Positions 51,250 through 58,981 of a stretch of 64,000 nt of DNA are shown in pieces. The DNA comes from Bacillota bacterium (GTDB taxonomy: Bacteria > Bacillota > UBA4882 > UBA8346). A program made the position numbers and the translations under genes. The stretch covers positions 1 through 64,000 of the forward strand of contig JAEYGI010000053.1 of the NCBI GenBank assembly GCA_023402395.1, written 5' to 3'. Each line of letters begins with the position of its first letter. Within the stretch, counting starts at the first letter, position 1. A model generated the notes under the pieces. The model was not told the origin of the DNA and ran no database searches. It saw only the letters and a list, made by a program, of their open reading frames with translations.

Positions 51250-52149
51250 ATGAAAAAAACTTTAGTGATTCTGCTTTCGACTGTCATTTCCCTGGCAACG
51301 GCCTCACTCGCATCCGCCGCCGATTCGGGGTGGGAGATTTCCGCCGGAATTTCCCGCGGTTCCGGAACCTTTGATTATGTACTGTATTTTGACCGGGAAG
51401 CCTCTGAAAAGCTGTCCAAGGTTACCCTGCCCCAGGATCAGACGATGCTGGTCCTAAACGGCAGCTATCATTTTCCGGCTCACGGCCGTTTTATCAACCT
51501 GCAATACGGAACCACCGGAACGGGCGTGAAGGGCCGCGGTTCGGATTCGGACTGGACCACTTACGGCTCCGGCCTGTTGACCGATTACGGCGAGTTGGAC
51601 GCTTACGGCGGAAAAAGGCTGTTCGCCGTGGATGTCGGAACGGCGCTGCTGGATACCGGCAATCACCAACTCACGCTGTCCCTGGGCTGGGAGAAGCAAG
51701 AAACCGCCAACGAGTTGCGCAATGTCGTTTATCACATCATCGACGGCACGGATGTCGGCGCCCAGCCCCAATCCGATCTCGGCAGCACCTTGAACGGCGA
51801 GTTCAGCGGGTGGCGCCTCGGTCTCGGCGAGAAAGCGGCGCTCACTTCCAAACTTAGCCTCAATCTGGGATTGACCCTTTCCTTCCTATCGGCCGAGGCC
51901 TACGGCCATTGGGCCAATCATTACCCGGCCTGGAACTGGGTGGATTCGGGCGATACCGTCGGCTATCAGGCCTCCGCCGGAGCGACCTATGCCTTCAACG
52001 ACCGCCTGTCCGGGTATCTCGGCTACCAATACGGCTACGCCAAGGCCAAGGACTGCGTTGAGGTGCTGAACGGCGCGCAGTTGGAGCAAGCGGTCGATTT
52101 GAAGTATGAGCAAAGCAACATTTACGCGGGATTGCGGTATTCGTTTTAA
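51250..52149 (+). CDS. Predicted outer-membrane beta-barrel protein
   Basis: 299 residues. A Sec signal peptide ends at about LASAA. The mature chain is a series of amphipathic strands with alternating hydrophobic residues and aromatic girdles (TMLVLNGSYHF, KLSLNLGLTLSFLS, GYQASAGATYAF, LSGYLGYQYGYA). It ends in NIYAGLRYSF, with Phe last and alternating aromatic/hydrophobic residues, the classical BAM recognition signal. Members of this design sit in the outer membrane of diderm bacteria. No family name is offered; omptin- or OmpA-like barrels are possible. RBS GGGAAAGG before ATG. Confidence 0.72.
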   Translation: MKKTLVILLSTVISLATASLASAADSGWEISAGISRGSGTFDYVLYFDREASEKLSKVTLPQDQTMLVLNGSYHFPAHGRFINLQYGTTGTGVKGRGSDSDWTTYGSGLLTDYGELDAYGGKRLFAVDVGTALLDTGNHQLTLSLGWEKQETANELRNVVYHIIDGTDVGAQPQSDLGSTLNGEFSGWRLGLGEKAALTSKLSLNLGLTLSFLSAEAYGHWANHYPAWNWVDSGDTVGYQASAGATYAFNDRLSGYLGYQYGYAKAKDCVEVLNGAQLEQAVDLKYEQSNIYAGLRYSF

Positions 52150-52344
52150 AGCATCCCTCAGCTGAACAATTTATCAATCCGGGATGCCTCCGTCACGGCA
52201 AGTCCCAACTACTAGTCCCAACTAGAAGAGGAATTGAAAGAACTCCACCTGGAGTTCTTTTGCTTTGGATCACCAGACTCGGGAGAAAAACCAATCCCGT
52301 TTCAGAAACGATTGTCCGGAATAATACTAACCGCCGCCGATTCA

Positions 52345-52353
52345 TGATATACT
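52345..52353 (+). promoter_or_regulatory. Extended -10 promoter before the M3 peptidase
   Basis: TGATATACT is an extended -10 element (TGnTATACT). Initiation would fall at about 52360. That excludes the in-frame TTG at 52354 as a start codon. Confidence 0.65.
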
Positions 52354-52398
52354 TTGAATAAGATGCCTGGCAATCGTTTCGTAAGGAGGTCGATTCCC

Positions 52399-54096
52399 AT
52401 TCCCACGTTTGAGGAGTTTTCATACCGCCGGCCGGACCTGGAACGTTTTCAGTCCGAATTCCGGGAACTGCTGAGCAAGTTTGACCACGCCGAGTCCCCG
52501 GCCGCCCAGAACCAGATTATCGCCGCCGTCAACCGGATGCGGAACGAGTTTCAAACCATGGGGACCCTGGTCCATATCCGGCACTCCATGAATACCGCCG
52601 ATGAATACTACGACCGGGAGAACGATTATTTCGACGAGATCGGCCCGGTTTATGAAGGGTTGGTCCATCAATACTACCGGTCATTGACCCGCTCCCCGTT
52701 CCGCCCGGACTTGGAGAAGCAATGGGGGCGGCAGCTGTTCCGGCTCGCCGAATTGCAGCTGAAAACCTTTGCCCCGGAGATTGTCGAAGATCTCCAGCAG
52801 GAGAACAAACTGTCCAGCCAATACACTAAGCTGCGGGCATCGGCCCAGATCATGTTCGAAGGCGAGCCCCGCAACCTCTCACAAATGGGGCCTTTCCTGC
52901 AGTCGCCCGACCGGGCCGTCCGCAAGCGGGCCCAGGAGGCGTTTACCGGCTTTTTCGCGGAGCATGAGGCCGAATTTGACGGGATCTATGACGGATTGGT
53001 GAAGCTCCGGGACCGGATCGCCCGGAAACTGGGGTTCCCCAATTTCGTGGAGCTCGGTTACGCCCGGCTGAGCCGGTCCGATTACAACCCCGCCATGGCC
53101 GCCGGCTACCGCCGGCAGGTTCTGGAGTCCGTCGTGCCGCTGGCTACAAGGCTGCGGCAGCGGCAGGCCAGGCGCCTGAAGCTGGCGACGCTGAAATACT
53201 ACGACGAGCCGCTGGAGTTTCTCACCGGCAACGCGCTTCCCAAGGGGAATCCGGACTGGATCGTGGCCAATGGCCGGAAAATGTACCGCGAGCTTTCGCC
53301 GGAGACCAACCAGTTTTTCACGTTCATGGTCGAAGCCGGCCTGCTGGATCTGGTCACCCGGCCCAACAAAGCCGGCGGCGGCTATTGCACCTATATCCCC
53401 GAGCACCGCTCGCCATTCATCTTTTCCAACTTCAACGGGACCTCCGACGATGTCGATGTCCTCACTCACGAGGCGGGCCATGCCTTTCAGGTGTATCTGA
53501 GCCGGGATTACCAACTGCCGGAGTACATCTGGCCGACGCTGGAGGCCTGTGAGATTCATTCGATGAGCATGGAGTTTCTGACCTGGCCGTGGATGAAGCT
53601 GTTCTTTGAAACCGAGGAGCTGAAGTACAAATTCGCCCATTTGAGCGGCGCTTTGCTCTTTATCCCCTATGGTGTGACCGTGGATGAGTTTCAGCACTGG
53701 ATTTACGAAAATCCGGCGGCGACGCCGGCCGAGCGGAAGCAGATCTGGCGGATCATTGAGCGCAAATATCTGCCGCACCGCGATTATGAGGATAATGATC
53801 TGCTGACCCGGGGCGGGTATTGGTTCCGGCAAGGCCATATCTTCAACGATCCGTTCTATTATATCGATTATACCCTGGCCCAGGTTTGCGCTTTTCAGTT
53901 TTGGATCCGGTCCCGGGAGGACCGCGCCGCGGCCTGGCGGGATTATCTGCGGCTGTGCCGGGCCGGCGGCAGCCAGGCGTTTCTGGAGCTGGTGGCATTG
54001 GCGGGTTTGAGGAATCCGTTCGAGCCGGGGTGTGTCCAGTCAGTGACCGGGCCGATTGCGGAGTGGCTGGACTCGGTGGATGATATGGGGTTGTGA
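52399..54096 (+). CDS. pepF: M3-family oligoendopeptidase (PepF-like)
   Basis: About 565 residues. The zinc site HEAGHAFQ (His-Glu-x-x-His) with the downstream Glu in EACEIHSMSMEFL defines M3. N-terminal TFEEFSYRRPDLERF is the usual opening of PepF relatives. The only good ribosome site, AAGGAGGT (52383-52390), lies eight bases before an in-frame ATT at 52399 and no ATG/GTG/TTG follows nearby. Upstream candidates are TTG 52354, which precedes the likely transcript start, and ATG 52363, which has no ribosome site. An ATT start is therefore proposed. It likely degrades peptides in the cytoplasm. Confidence 0.85.
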   Translation: MPTFEEFSYRRPDLERFQSEFRELLSKFDHAESPAAQNQIIAAVNRMRNEFQTMGTLVHIRHSMNTADEYYDRENDYFDEIGPVYEGLVHQYYRSLTRSPFRPDLEKQWGRQLFRLAELQLKTFAPEIVEDLQQENKLSSQYTKLRASAQIMFEGEPRNLSQMGPFLQSPDRAVRKRAQEAFTGFFAEHEAEFDGIYDGLVKLRDRIARKLGFPNFVELGYARLSRSDYNPAMAAGYRRQVLESVVPLATRLRQRQARRLKLATLKYYDEPLEFLTGNALPKGNPDWIVANGRKMYRELSPETNQFFTFMVEAGLLDLVTRPNKAGGGYCTYIPEHRSPFIFSNFNGTSDDVDVLTHEAGHAFQVYLSRDYQLPEYIWPTLEACEIHSMSMEFLTWPWMKLFFETEELKYKFAHLSGALLFIPYGVTVDEFQHWIYENPAATPAERKQIWRIIERKYLPHRDYEDNDLLTRGGYWFRQGHIFNDPFYYIDYTLAQVCAFQFWIRSREDRAAAWRDYLRLCRAGGSQAFLELVALAGLRNPFEPGCVQSVTGPIAEWLDSVDDMGL

Positions 54097-54384
54097 GTGG
54101 AGTGTTATCAATGGAATTAAATGAAATCCGGGAATTGACCTTGGCGTATGGCGGGGATTGGGAATTAAATCACGTCGACCGGCTTTTGAAGCTGATTGAG
54201 ATGATCGGGGCGGATCAAGCCTATGAGCGGCAACTGGTTTGGATTGCCACTCATCTTCATGATTGAGGAGCGTTTAAACAGTTTATTGAAGAAGGAAAAG
54301 ATCATGCGATCCGGTCGCGCGAAGTCGCAGTGGAAATACTTAGCCAGTTAAATTTGGATTAAACGCGTCAAAACATCGTGTTAT

Positions 54385-54469
54385 ATAGGATGAAATAAAT
54401 ATCTTTACTGAAATTTGCATTCTTAAAGCCGAATGCAATGAAATCAAAACGAAATTTATTTCATCCTAT
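54385..54469. repeat. A-family palindromic repeat, best-preserved copy
   Basis: A perfect 16-bp outer inverted repeat ATAGGATGAAATAAAT/ATTTATTTCATCCTAT encloses the inner 8-bp hairpin TTGCATTC/GAATGCAA with loop ttaaagcc, the reverse complement of the loop in the copies at 180 and 9220. It lies inside the HD pseudogene. Confidence 0.9.
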
Positions 54470-54479
54470 TACAGCAGTA

Positions 54480-54561
54480 ATAAGTTGAATTAAATTCCTT
54501 AATTTTTCATCATGGCCGGTTTTAGGGACATGATGCATACTGAAGATTTAATTCAACTTAT
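54480..54561. repeat. B-family palindromic repeat, best-preserved copy
   Basis: A 15-bp perfect outer repeat ATAAGTTGAATTAAA/TTTAATTCAACTTAT encloses the inner stem CATCATG/CATGATG with loop gccggttttaggga. It abuts the A copy, with ten bases between. Confidence 0.9.
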
Positions 54562-54874
54562 ATAGATGCGATCCGCGAACATAACGGTTCGGGGGATTGT
54601 TCAAGCATCGAATCGACGCTGTTGCGGGACGCGGATTATCTGGACTTTTTGGGCTTCATCGGCATCGCGAGGGATTTTGCCAAAGGGCCGCGCGATTTAA
54701 GAAAGTGTCTGGAAGCAACCAGGAAGCGAATCAAATTCGTTAATTATTTGGTTCTTCCGAAGTCAATTGAGATTGGCGAGGAACGATTGAAAGAGATCAA
54801 TTATTTCCTTGAACGAAGGAGTCGGAGAGTTTTGGTCATTATTGATTTCTCAATTGATTCAACTCCATTCATTT

Positions 54875-55386
54875 TCACTTCCTTGTAGAAACAATATTTT
54901 CAAGGGTATTTAAAACAAAATGCTTTATCCGTTGGTTATAATAGTCATTCTCTTCCTTTTTTTCTAAAGTGCTCAGCTCACTGAAAAACTTATTGTATTT
55001 TACATATAATGCAATGATGCTAAAACGGTTGAATCTAAATCTGTGATATTTACCCAATTTAAGGGATTCCAATTTTAATGCTATCAGATTATTGTAAGTG
55101 CTGCAATTCGTTTTTCCTAGGGAGAAAGAACAGATTCACATCGGTAAGCAGGTGCAAATCAATCGATGATAAAAATAATCATCGAGTGGAACCAAGGCAA
55201 AAAAGTCTCCCAAGTCATTGCATAACTCGAAATAGCTGAAGATGTCCAGGTGGTAATTGCGAAGCTTTGATTTCTGTCGTTTTAGATTCCATAGGACTTG
55301 GAATCTCAGAACCGCTGGAGAAATTTGTTTCCCCAGACCTCCGCAATCCCGTGCAGTTTATCTAACATATTCTGCTTCGAAGCACC
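54875..55386 (-). pseudogene. Fragmented gene of unknown family
   Basis: Three protein-like pieces lie in different minus-strand frames. MLDKLHGIAEVWGNKFLQRF (from about 55386) comes first. Then LWNLKRQKSKLRNYHLDIFS with FELCNDLGDFFALVPLDDYF follows. Last is LIALKLESLKLGKYHRFRFN to ...NTLENIVSTRK at 54875. Joins would need frameshifts near 55310, 55150 and 55110. AT-rich codon use differs from the GC-rich core genes. A transposase or toxin relic is possible, but I do not recognise it. Confidence 0.35.
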
Positions 55387-56300
55387 TCATTGACCCACAA
55401 AAATTACCCAGAAGAGCCCACGGACGGGCGCGCGCCGCTTAGCGATACGGACTCGCTCAGCGGTCGCGGACGAAGCACCACCTTGAAGGCATCCGTCCCG
55501 GATGTACGGGGCCTATCACGAGGCTCCCATGGTCGAGGATGCCATGGGATAAAAGGAAGGACGGGAAACCTTGGTGTCCGGCGGCTTTTGCGCCACTTTT
55601 GGCCGCCACAAAAGTGGCAAATTGGCGCCAAAGCGCTAGCGGATTCCGTTCCTTGGTTTAGATCCGAATCGCTATGTTCACGGAACCTCATGTTCTCCGC
55701 CGCGTTTGATCCGTTTCGACCCAGGAGCCGAGGATGATTCCGTCCATTAAACCTCTTGGGAAGTTGGAAAGTACCTTCACGTCTATAATTGCTGTGCGCT
55801 AATTAGGCCCGGTTTTGAGGGCCCACGGTTTTGAGGGCCCACGGTTTCGACGGCGAGATACTTTTGGCTCGCCCCAAAAGTATCCAAAAGGGCGCCGGAA
55901 CCGGCGTGGTTCCGGTCCTCCTGCAATTCATCCGGTAACGGTCGTCGCCATCCATGGCAGTACGCAGCCGCACCAAGTGAAGGCTTCAGCGCCGACCACT
56001 GTTTTTCATCCGCGAAAAAAAGTGGCGGTGAATGTCCCTCCGTGGAAGGCGGGTGCATCTTTTTTTACTGCCTAAAACCACTATGCTCAAAGCATTTAAT
56101 CCCCGTATCGTCTAAAAGAAGTCAAATTGTCTAGTAGAATAAGCGACTTGTCATCCTTCTCCACCTGAAACTCACGATTACCTCTCTTCACTTTTTGGGC
56201 GGTCAAAAAGTGACAATTGGCGCCAAAGCGCTAGCGAATTCCGTTCCTTTTTTAGGCCCTTCGAATCTCCACCTCAATACTTTTCCGACTTTTCCTTCTC
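55387..56300. other. Gene-free, rearranged spacer with repeated hairpin cassettes
   Basis: No supported gene. A cassette of a CTTTTGG/CCAAAAG-type hairpin plus GGCGCC occurs three times: about 55593-55656, 55853-55897 and 56190-56250. The first and third share the tail GGCGCCAAAGCGCTAGCG and TTCCGTTCCTT. Confidence 0.55.
55593..55656. repeat. Hairpin-GGCGCC cassette, copy 1
   Basis: CCACTTTTGG-ccgcca-CAAAAGTGG followed by caaattGGCGCCAAAGCGCTAGCG. Copies 2 and 3 are at 55853-55897 (ATACTTTTGG/CCAAAAGTAT) and 56190-56250 (CACTTTTTG/CAAAAAGTG). Confidence 0.7.
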
Positions 56301-56329
56301 CCAATGCAATATCCGATCAAACGCCGTTT

Positions 56330-56752
56330 TCACGATTTCAAGTTAATCCTCCTTCATTCAAATCAGCGTAATCAAATACATCATCGTAATCAGCGGTTCA
56401 GACACCTCCCCCATTCCCAAAAATCCCCGCTCCAACCGATCCTGCTCCCCGATCATCTGAAGAGCGCCCCTTCCCTCATCTGGAGCGACACCATATCCAT
56501 ATGAAAAAAGTATCGCTTCAACTGAAGCAATACTTTTTCGTTCTGGAGGAACACTTCCTTCAACTGAAGGAACAGCCGCTTCAAATGGAGGAACACTTTC
56601 TCCAGATGAAGGAAGCCCCGCTTCAAATGATCCTCCAATATTTCCATTTGGAGAAACCCTTCCTTCAAATAAAGATCTAATATTTCTATTTGGAGAAACC
56701 GTTCCTTCAAATGAAAATCTAATATTTCCACTTGGAGCGACACTTGCTCCAA
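56330..56752 (-). pseudogene. Second copy of the 14-residue-repeat protein, frameshifted
   Basis: From ATG 56752 the frame gives MEQVSLQVEILDFHLKERF and six to seven 14-residue units like those at 18.7-19.2 kb. It ends at LQMREGALFR-stop (56453). The conserved C-terminal block RLERGFLGMGEVSEPLI continues in another frame to about 56340. Compared with the first copy, two extra bases (CT, near 56460) cause the shift. Without them the reading frame would run on through the conserved tail. Confidence 0.6.
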
Positions 56753-56900
56753 CTGATCCGGCGCTTGGATCAGTTAGAGCGGCCCCGCCCCCATCTGATC
56801 CGGCACTTCCTGCAACTGATCAGGGGCTCGGATCATCTGATCCTTCTCTCGGATCAGTTGCGGCGGCTCCCAGATCAATTGGAGCGGCACTCCGATCCGT
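56460..56900. repeat. 21/42-bp periodic repeat tract, second copy
   Basis: The DNA counterpart of the tract at 18800-19330, with units such as CTTCCTTCAAATAAAGATCT and CCATTTGGAGAAACC. From about 56750 on it changes to units with GGATCAGTTGGAGCG and GATCATCTGATCC, still spaced by about 21 bases. Confidence 0.7.
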
Positions 56901-56985
56901 TGGAGCGCTTAACGTCGAAAGAAGCCAACCTCGAATATATGATTCATGAATTAGCTTATTATCTATTTTATCAGTTTGTCCATAG

Positions 56986-57654
56986 CTATTCTATATCCAC
57001 TGATTCCCCAACAATAGTAATATCTGAATCATGAGCGGTATCAATATACTCATCATATCCGTAAACTCTGACCATTACTTTGGCAGCTCCGGGAGTACTT
57101 AAAAGACTGGCGCTTTTAGTTTCATCTATCACCATCTGATTGCTAGTTGTCTTCCAGGATTCCTGCGCGATAATGGTATTCTTTTCATCTTTGATATACA
57201 CATCACTTTTATGCATTTTTGAATATTCATCAGTCCATGTAATGATTAAAGGTATCCGTGGCATTGAGTGAAACCAATTATTCAAATCAGCGGTTTCTGT
57301 AATATACTCGGGTATACCGGGAACTCTTAAAGTTGCCGAGACAGAAAGTTTGGGGTGGGTGATGGAAACCGAAACCTGATCTCCCGGGTTTAATAGCCCT
57401 ATAGATATTTCATTATTATCAACTGGTATTCTTGTGTCGTTAACGGATATATCGGCGTCTAAAGTCTGCCCATCTATAACCGCAAAAGCCATCGCTACGT
57501 AGTTATTACTCGGATTGCCATTAAAACCATTCGAAATTATTTGCACCCCATAGCGAATAATTCCGGCGGGCGGCGGCGAAGATCCCCCGCCGCCACAACC
57601 ACTTATAAGTAAAACAGCTAAAAGTAAAACTAGAAATACATTTTTCTCTTTCAA
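56986..57654 (-). CDS. Lipoprotein of unknown function, candidate orphan immunity protein
   Basis: 222 residues. LVLLLAVLLISGCGGGG is a lipoprotein signal with lipobox LISGC. The mature part is beta-rich with two Ig-like segments (DADISVNDTRIPVDNNEISI, VSVSITHPKLSVSATLRVPG). TTG 57654 fits AAAGGAA ten bases upstream better than GTG 57663. It lies just downstream of a toxin-tip relic (57699-57824), the place where immunity genes of Rhs loci sit. Codon use is AT-rich. Function inferred from position only. Confidence 0.7.
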   Translation of the reverse strand: MKEKNVFLVLLLAVLLISGCGGGGSSPPPAGIIRYGVQIISNGFNGNPSNNYVAMAFAVIDGQTLDADISVNDTRIPVDNNEISIGLLNPGDQVSVSITHPKLSVSATLRVPGIPEYITETADLNNWFHSMPRIPLIITWTDEYSKMHKSDVYIKDEKNTIIAQESWKTTSNQMVIDETKSASLLSTPGAAKVMVRVYGYDEYIDTAHDSDITIVGESVDIE

Positions 57655-57698
57655 ATGAAACACTTCCTTTCGGTTCTTACTAAACTCTAGGCTTTTCC

Positions 57699-57824
57699 TT
57701 ATTTATCCGTTCTCCAATAGACGCTTTTATCCAAATAATTATTCGGCGCCTTTTGAATTCTGTATTTCTCCCGCCAGTCTACCTTTGCCTGAAGTATGTC
57801 CCGGCTTTGCAATAATTTTTTGAA
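57699..57824 (-). pseudogene. Relic of a toxin C terminus
   Basis: A 41-codon minus-strand remnant reads FKKLLQSRDILQAKVDWREK then YRIQKAPNNYLDKSVYWRTD-K-stop, protein-like but without start or upstream continuation. It resembles the end of a polymorphic toxin and precedes the lipoprotein gene. The rest of 57655-57995 shows no gene. Confidence 0.4.
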
Positions 57825-57995
57825 TCATTATTTATGCCCCGTTTTTTAATGGAACTATTTTACTAAGACCTGAATCGTGATTGAAAAGCACTTCAAATTC
57901 AGTTACATGTTTAGGACAACCGTTCATTCCATCTATCGGGTGAAACGAGATAAATCTTGAATCTCTTGCTATTATTCATTTACAAAGCATTTTAG

Positions 57996-58464
57996 TTATA
58001 TGGAGTTCAGGGATTCAGGATAGTCCCACGACCATGAAGTTAAATATGAACTTTCTTCTGGCAATAATTTTTCATGTTTTTCTAGTATTAATGCAACAGT
58101 TTCCGGCAATTTGATATCATATACCGTTATTACCAGGGAATTGGATTTCTCCGAACCTGGATAGACATCATATTTTCGGGCAATCCAGATCCTATCTCTT
58201 AATGAATACAAAATTTCCAGCCGCTTCATGGAATTGAGATGAACGAATAAAAAATGATAATTCTCATCTTTCATCGATTCTTTAATTATTTCTAATTCAT
58301 CCACAGTAATAAAAGTAATTCCTGAGGGAATTGTAACCGATATAAATGCATATCTTAGGTCTTCAAAAAAAGTTTTATAAATCCTTCCTTTTAAATCTTG
58401 GTGAGCAAAAACCGAACTTGTCAATATCATAAACACCATAGCAATAACCAAGACCTTTTTTCAT
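57996..58464 (-). pseudogene. Exported small protein with frameshift in an A6 tract after the start codon
   Basis: ATG 58464 has GAGGTG five bases upstream, but six As follow it, so the frame reads MKKGLGY and ends early. With five As it would read MKKVLVIAMVFMILTSSVFA, a perfect signal peptide, and go on in the long open frame to 57996 (TIPSGITFITVDELEIIKES, WSWDYPESLNSI at the end). Translation from the internal TTG 58451 lacks a ribosome site. It may be a pseudogene or may be rescued by slippage on the A tract. No family recognised; an orphan immunity role is possible from position. Confidence 0.6.
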
Positions 58465-58507
58465 TTCTTCACCTCAAATATTTTGAAAAATCAATTTTTA
58501 TATAGGA

Positions 58508-58690
58508 TTCAACAACCTTGTTCCCATTCTCATCGGTCACGGCCAACGCCGAGCCAGGTGGCCGTTATGATAGTAGAATTTCTTCCTGCGACTTCCGATT
58601 ACTCCCTCAACAATGTTGTATGCCTTTCACAAGCTTACCACCTAATGTTTTGGCATCTGCGAGCCAGCGTTTCGTTTCTCCCGATGCCGG
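58508..58690 (-). pseudogene. Displaced Rhs core fragment
   Basis: The minus strand reads LGSALAVTDENGNKVVE (58508-58560), identical in this stretch to the main Rhs gene at about 60830-60880. Upstream are FYYHNGHL, GVIGS and LADAKTLGGKLV in shifting frames, matching FFYQNDHL, GVIGS and YVGGQKLAR of the main gene. It stops abruptly before the ribosome site of the 58464 gene. A further short relic (ADGSKNNYDLKT) may lie at about 58740-58800. Confidence 0.8.
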
Positions 58691-58815
58691 GAGAAAGATA
58701 GATTGAGGGTTAGAACCTAAAGCAAGGCTACAACCAAGCTACTTTTTCAACCCCATGGCACGTCTTCAAATCGTAGTTATTTTTTGATCCATCGGCACCT
58801 TGAACAAACTATGAA

Positions 58816-58838
58816 GCCGCCGTAATAAATACGGCGGC
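58816..58838 (-). terminator. Hairpin downstream of the immunity candidate
   Basis: GCCGCCGTA-ataaa-TACGGCGGC, a perfect 9-bp stem, about 145 bases beyond the 58982 stop on the minus strand. Only a short T-tract is present. Confidence 0.6.
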
Positions 58839-58981
58839 TTCTCCGAGCGCTCCTTTTAAAATGACACTACGTAGACAATAACTTAAATCCGTGATGTTTA
58901 TTATCAAAAACATTTCGAATCCAGCTAAAATTAAATGTATAGGGCAATGGCTCATTTCACCCATAATCAAGCATTTACAAA

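Larger units (their letters stand above)
54111..54888 (+). pseudogene. HD-domain hydrolase gene broken by two stops and an A+B repeat insertion
   Basis: From ATG 54111 the frame reads a small HD protein: VWIATHLHD then TGA at 54264 where a Trp (TGG) is expected, GAFKQFIEEGKDHAIRSREV, then TAA at 54360. At 54381-54564 an A and a B palindrome are inserted. Coding then resumes with DAIREHNGSGDC and LLRDADYLDFLGFIGIARDF, which is the continuation of the same family (second metal Asp region). Removing the 184 inserted bases joins ...NIV to DAIREHNG in frame. The final residues to 54888 are less conserved. Confidence 0.85.
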
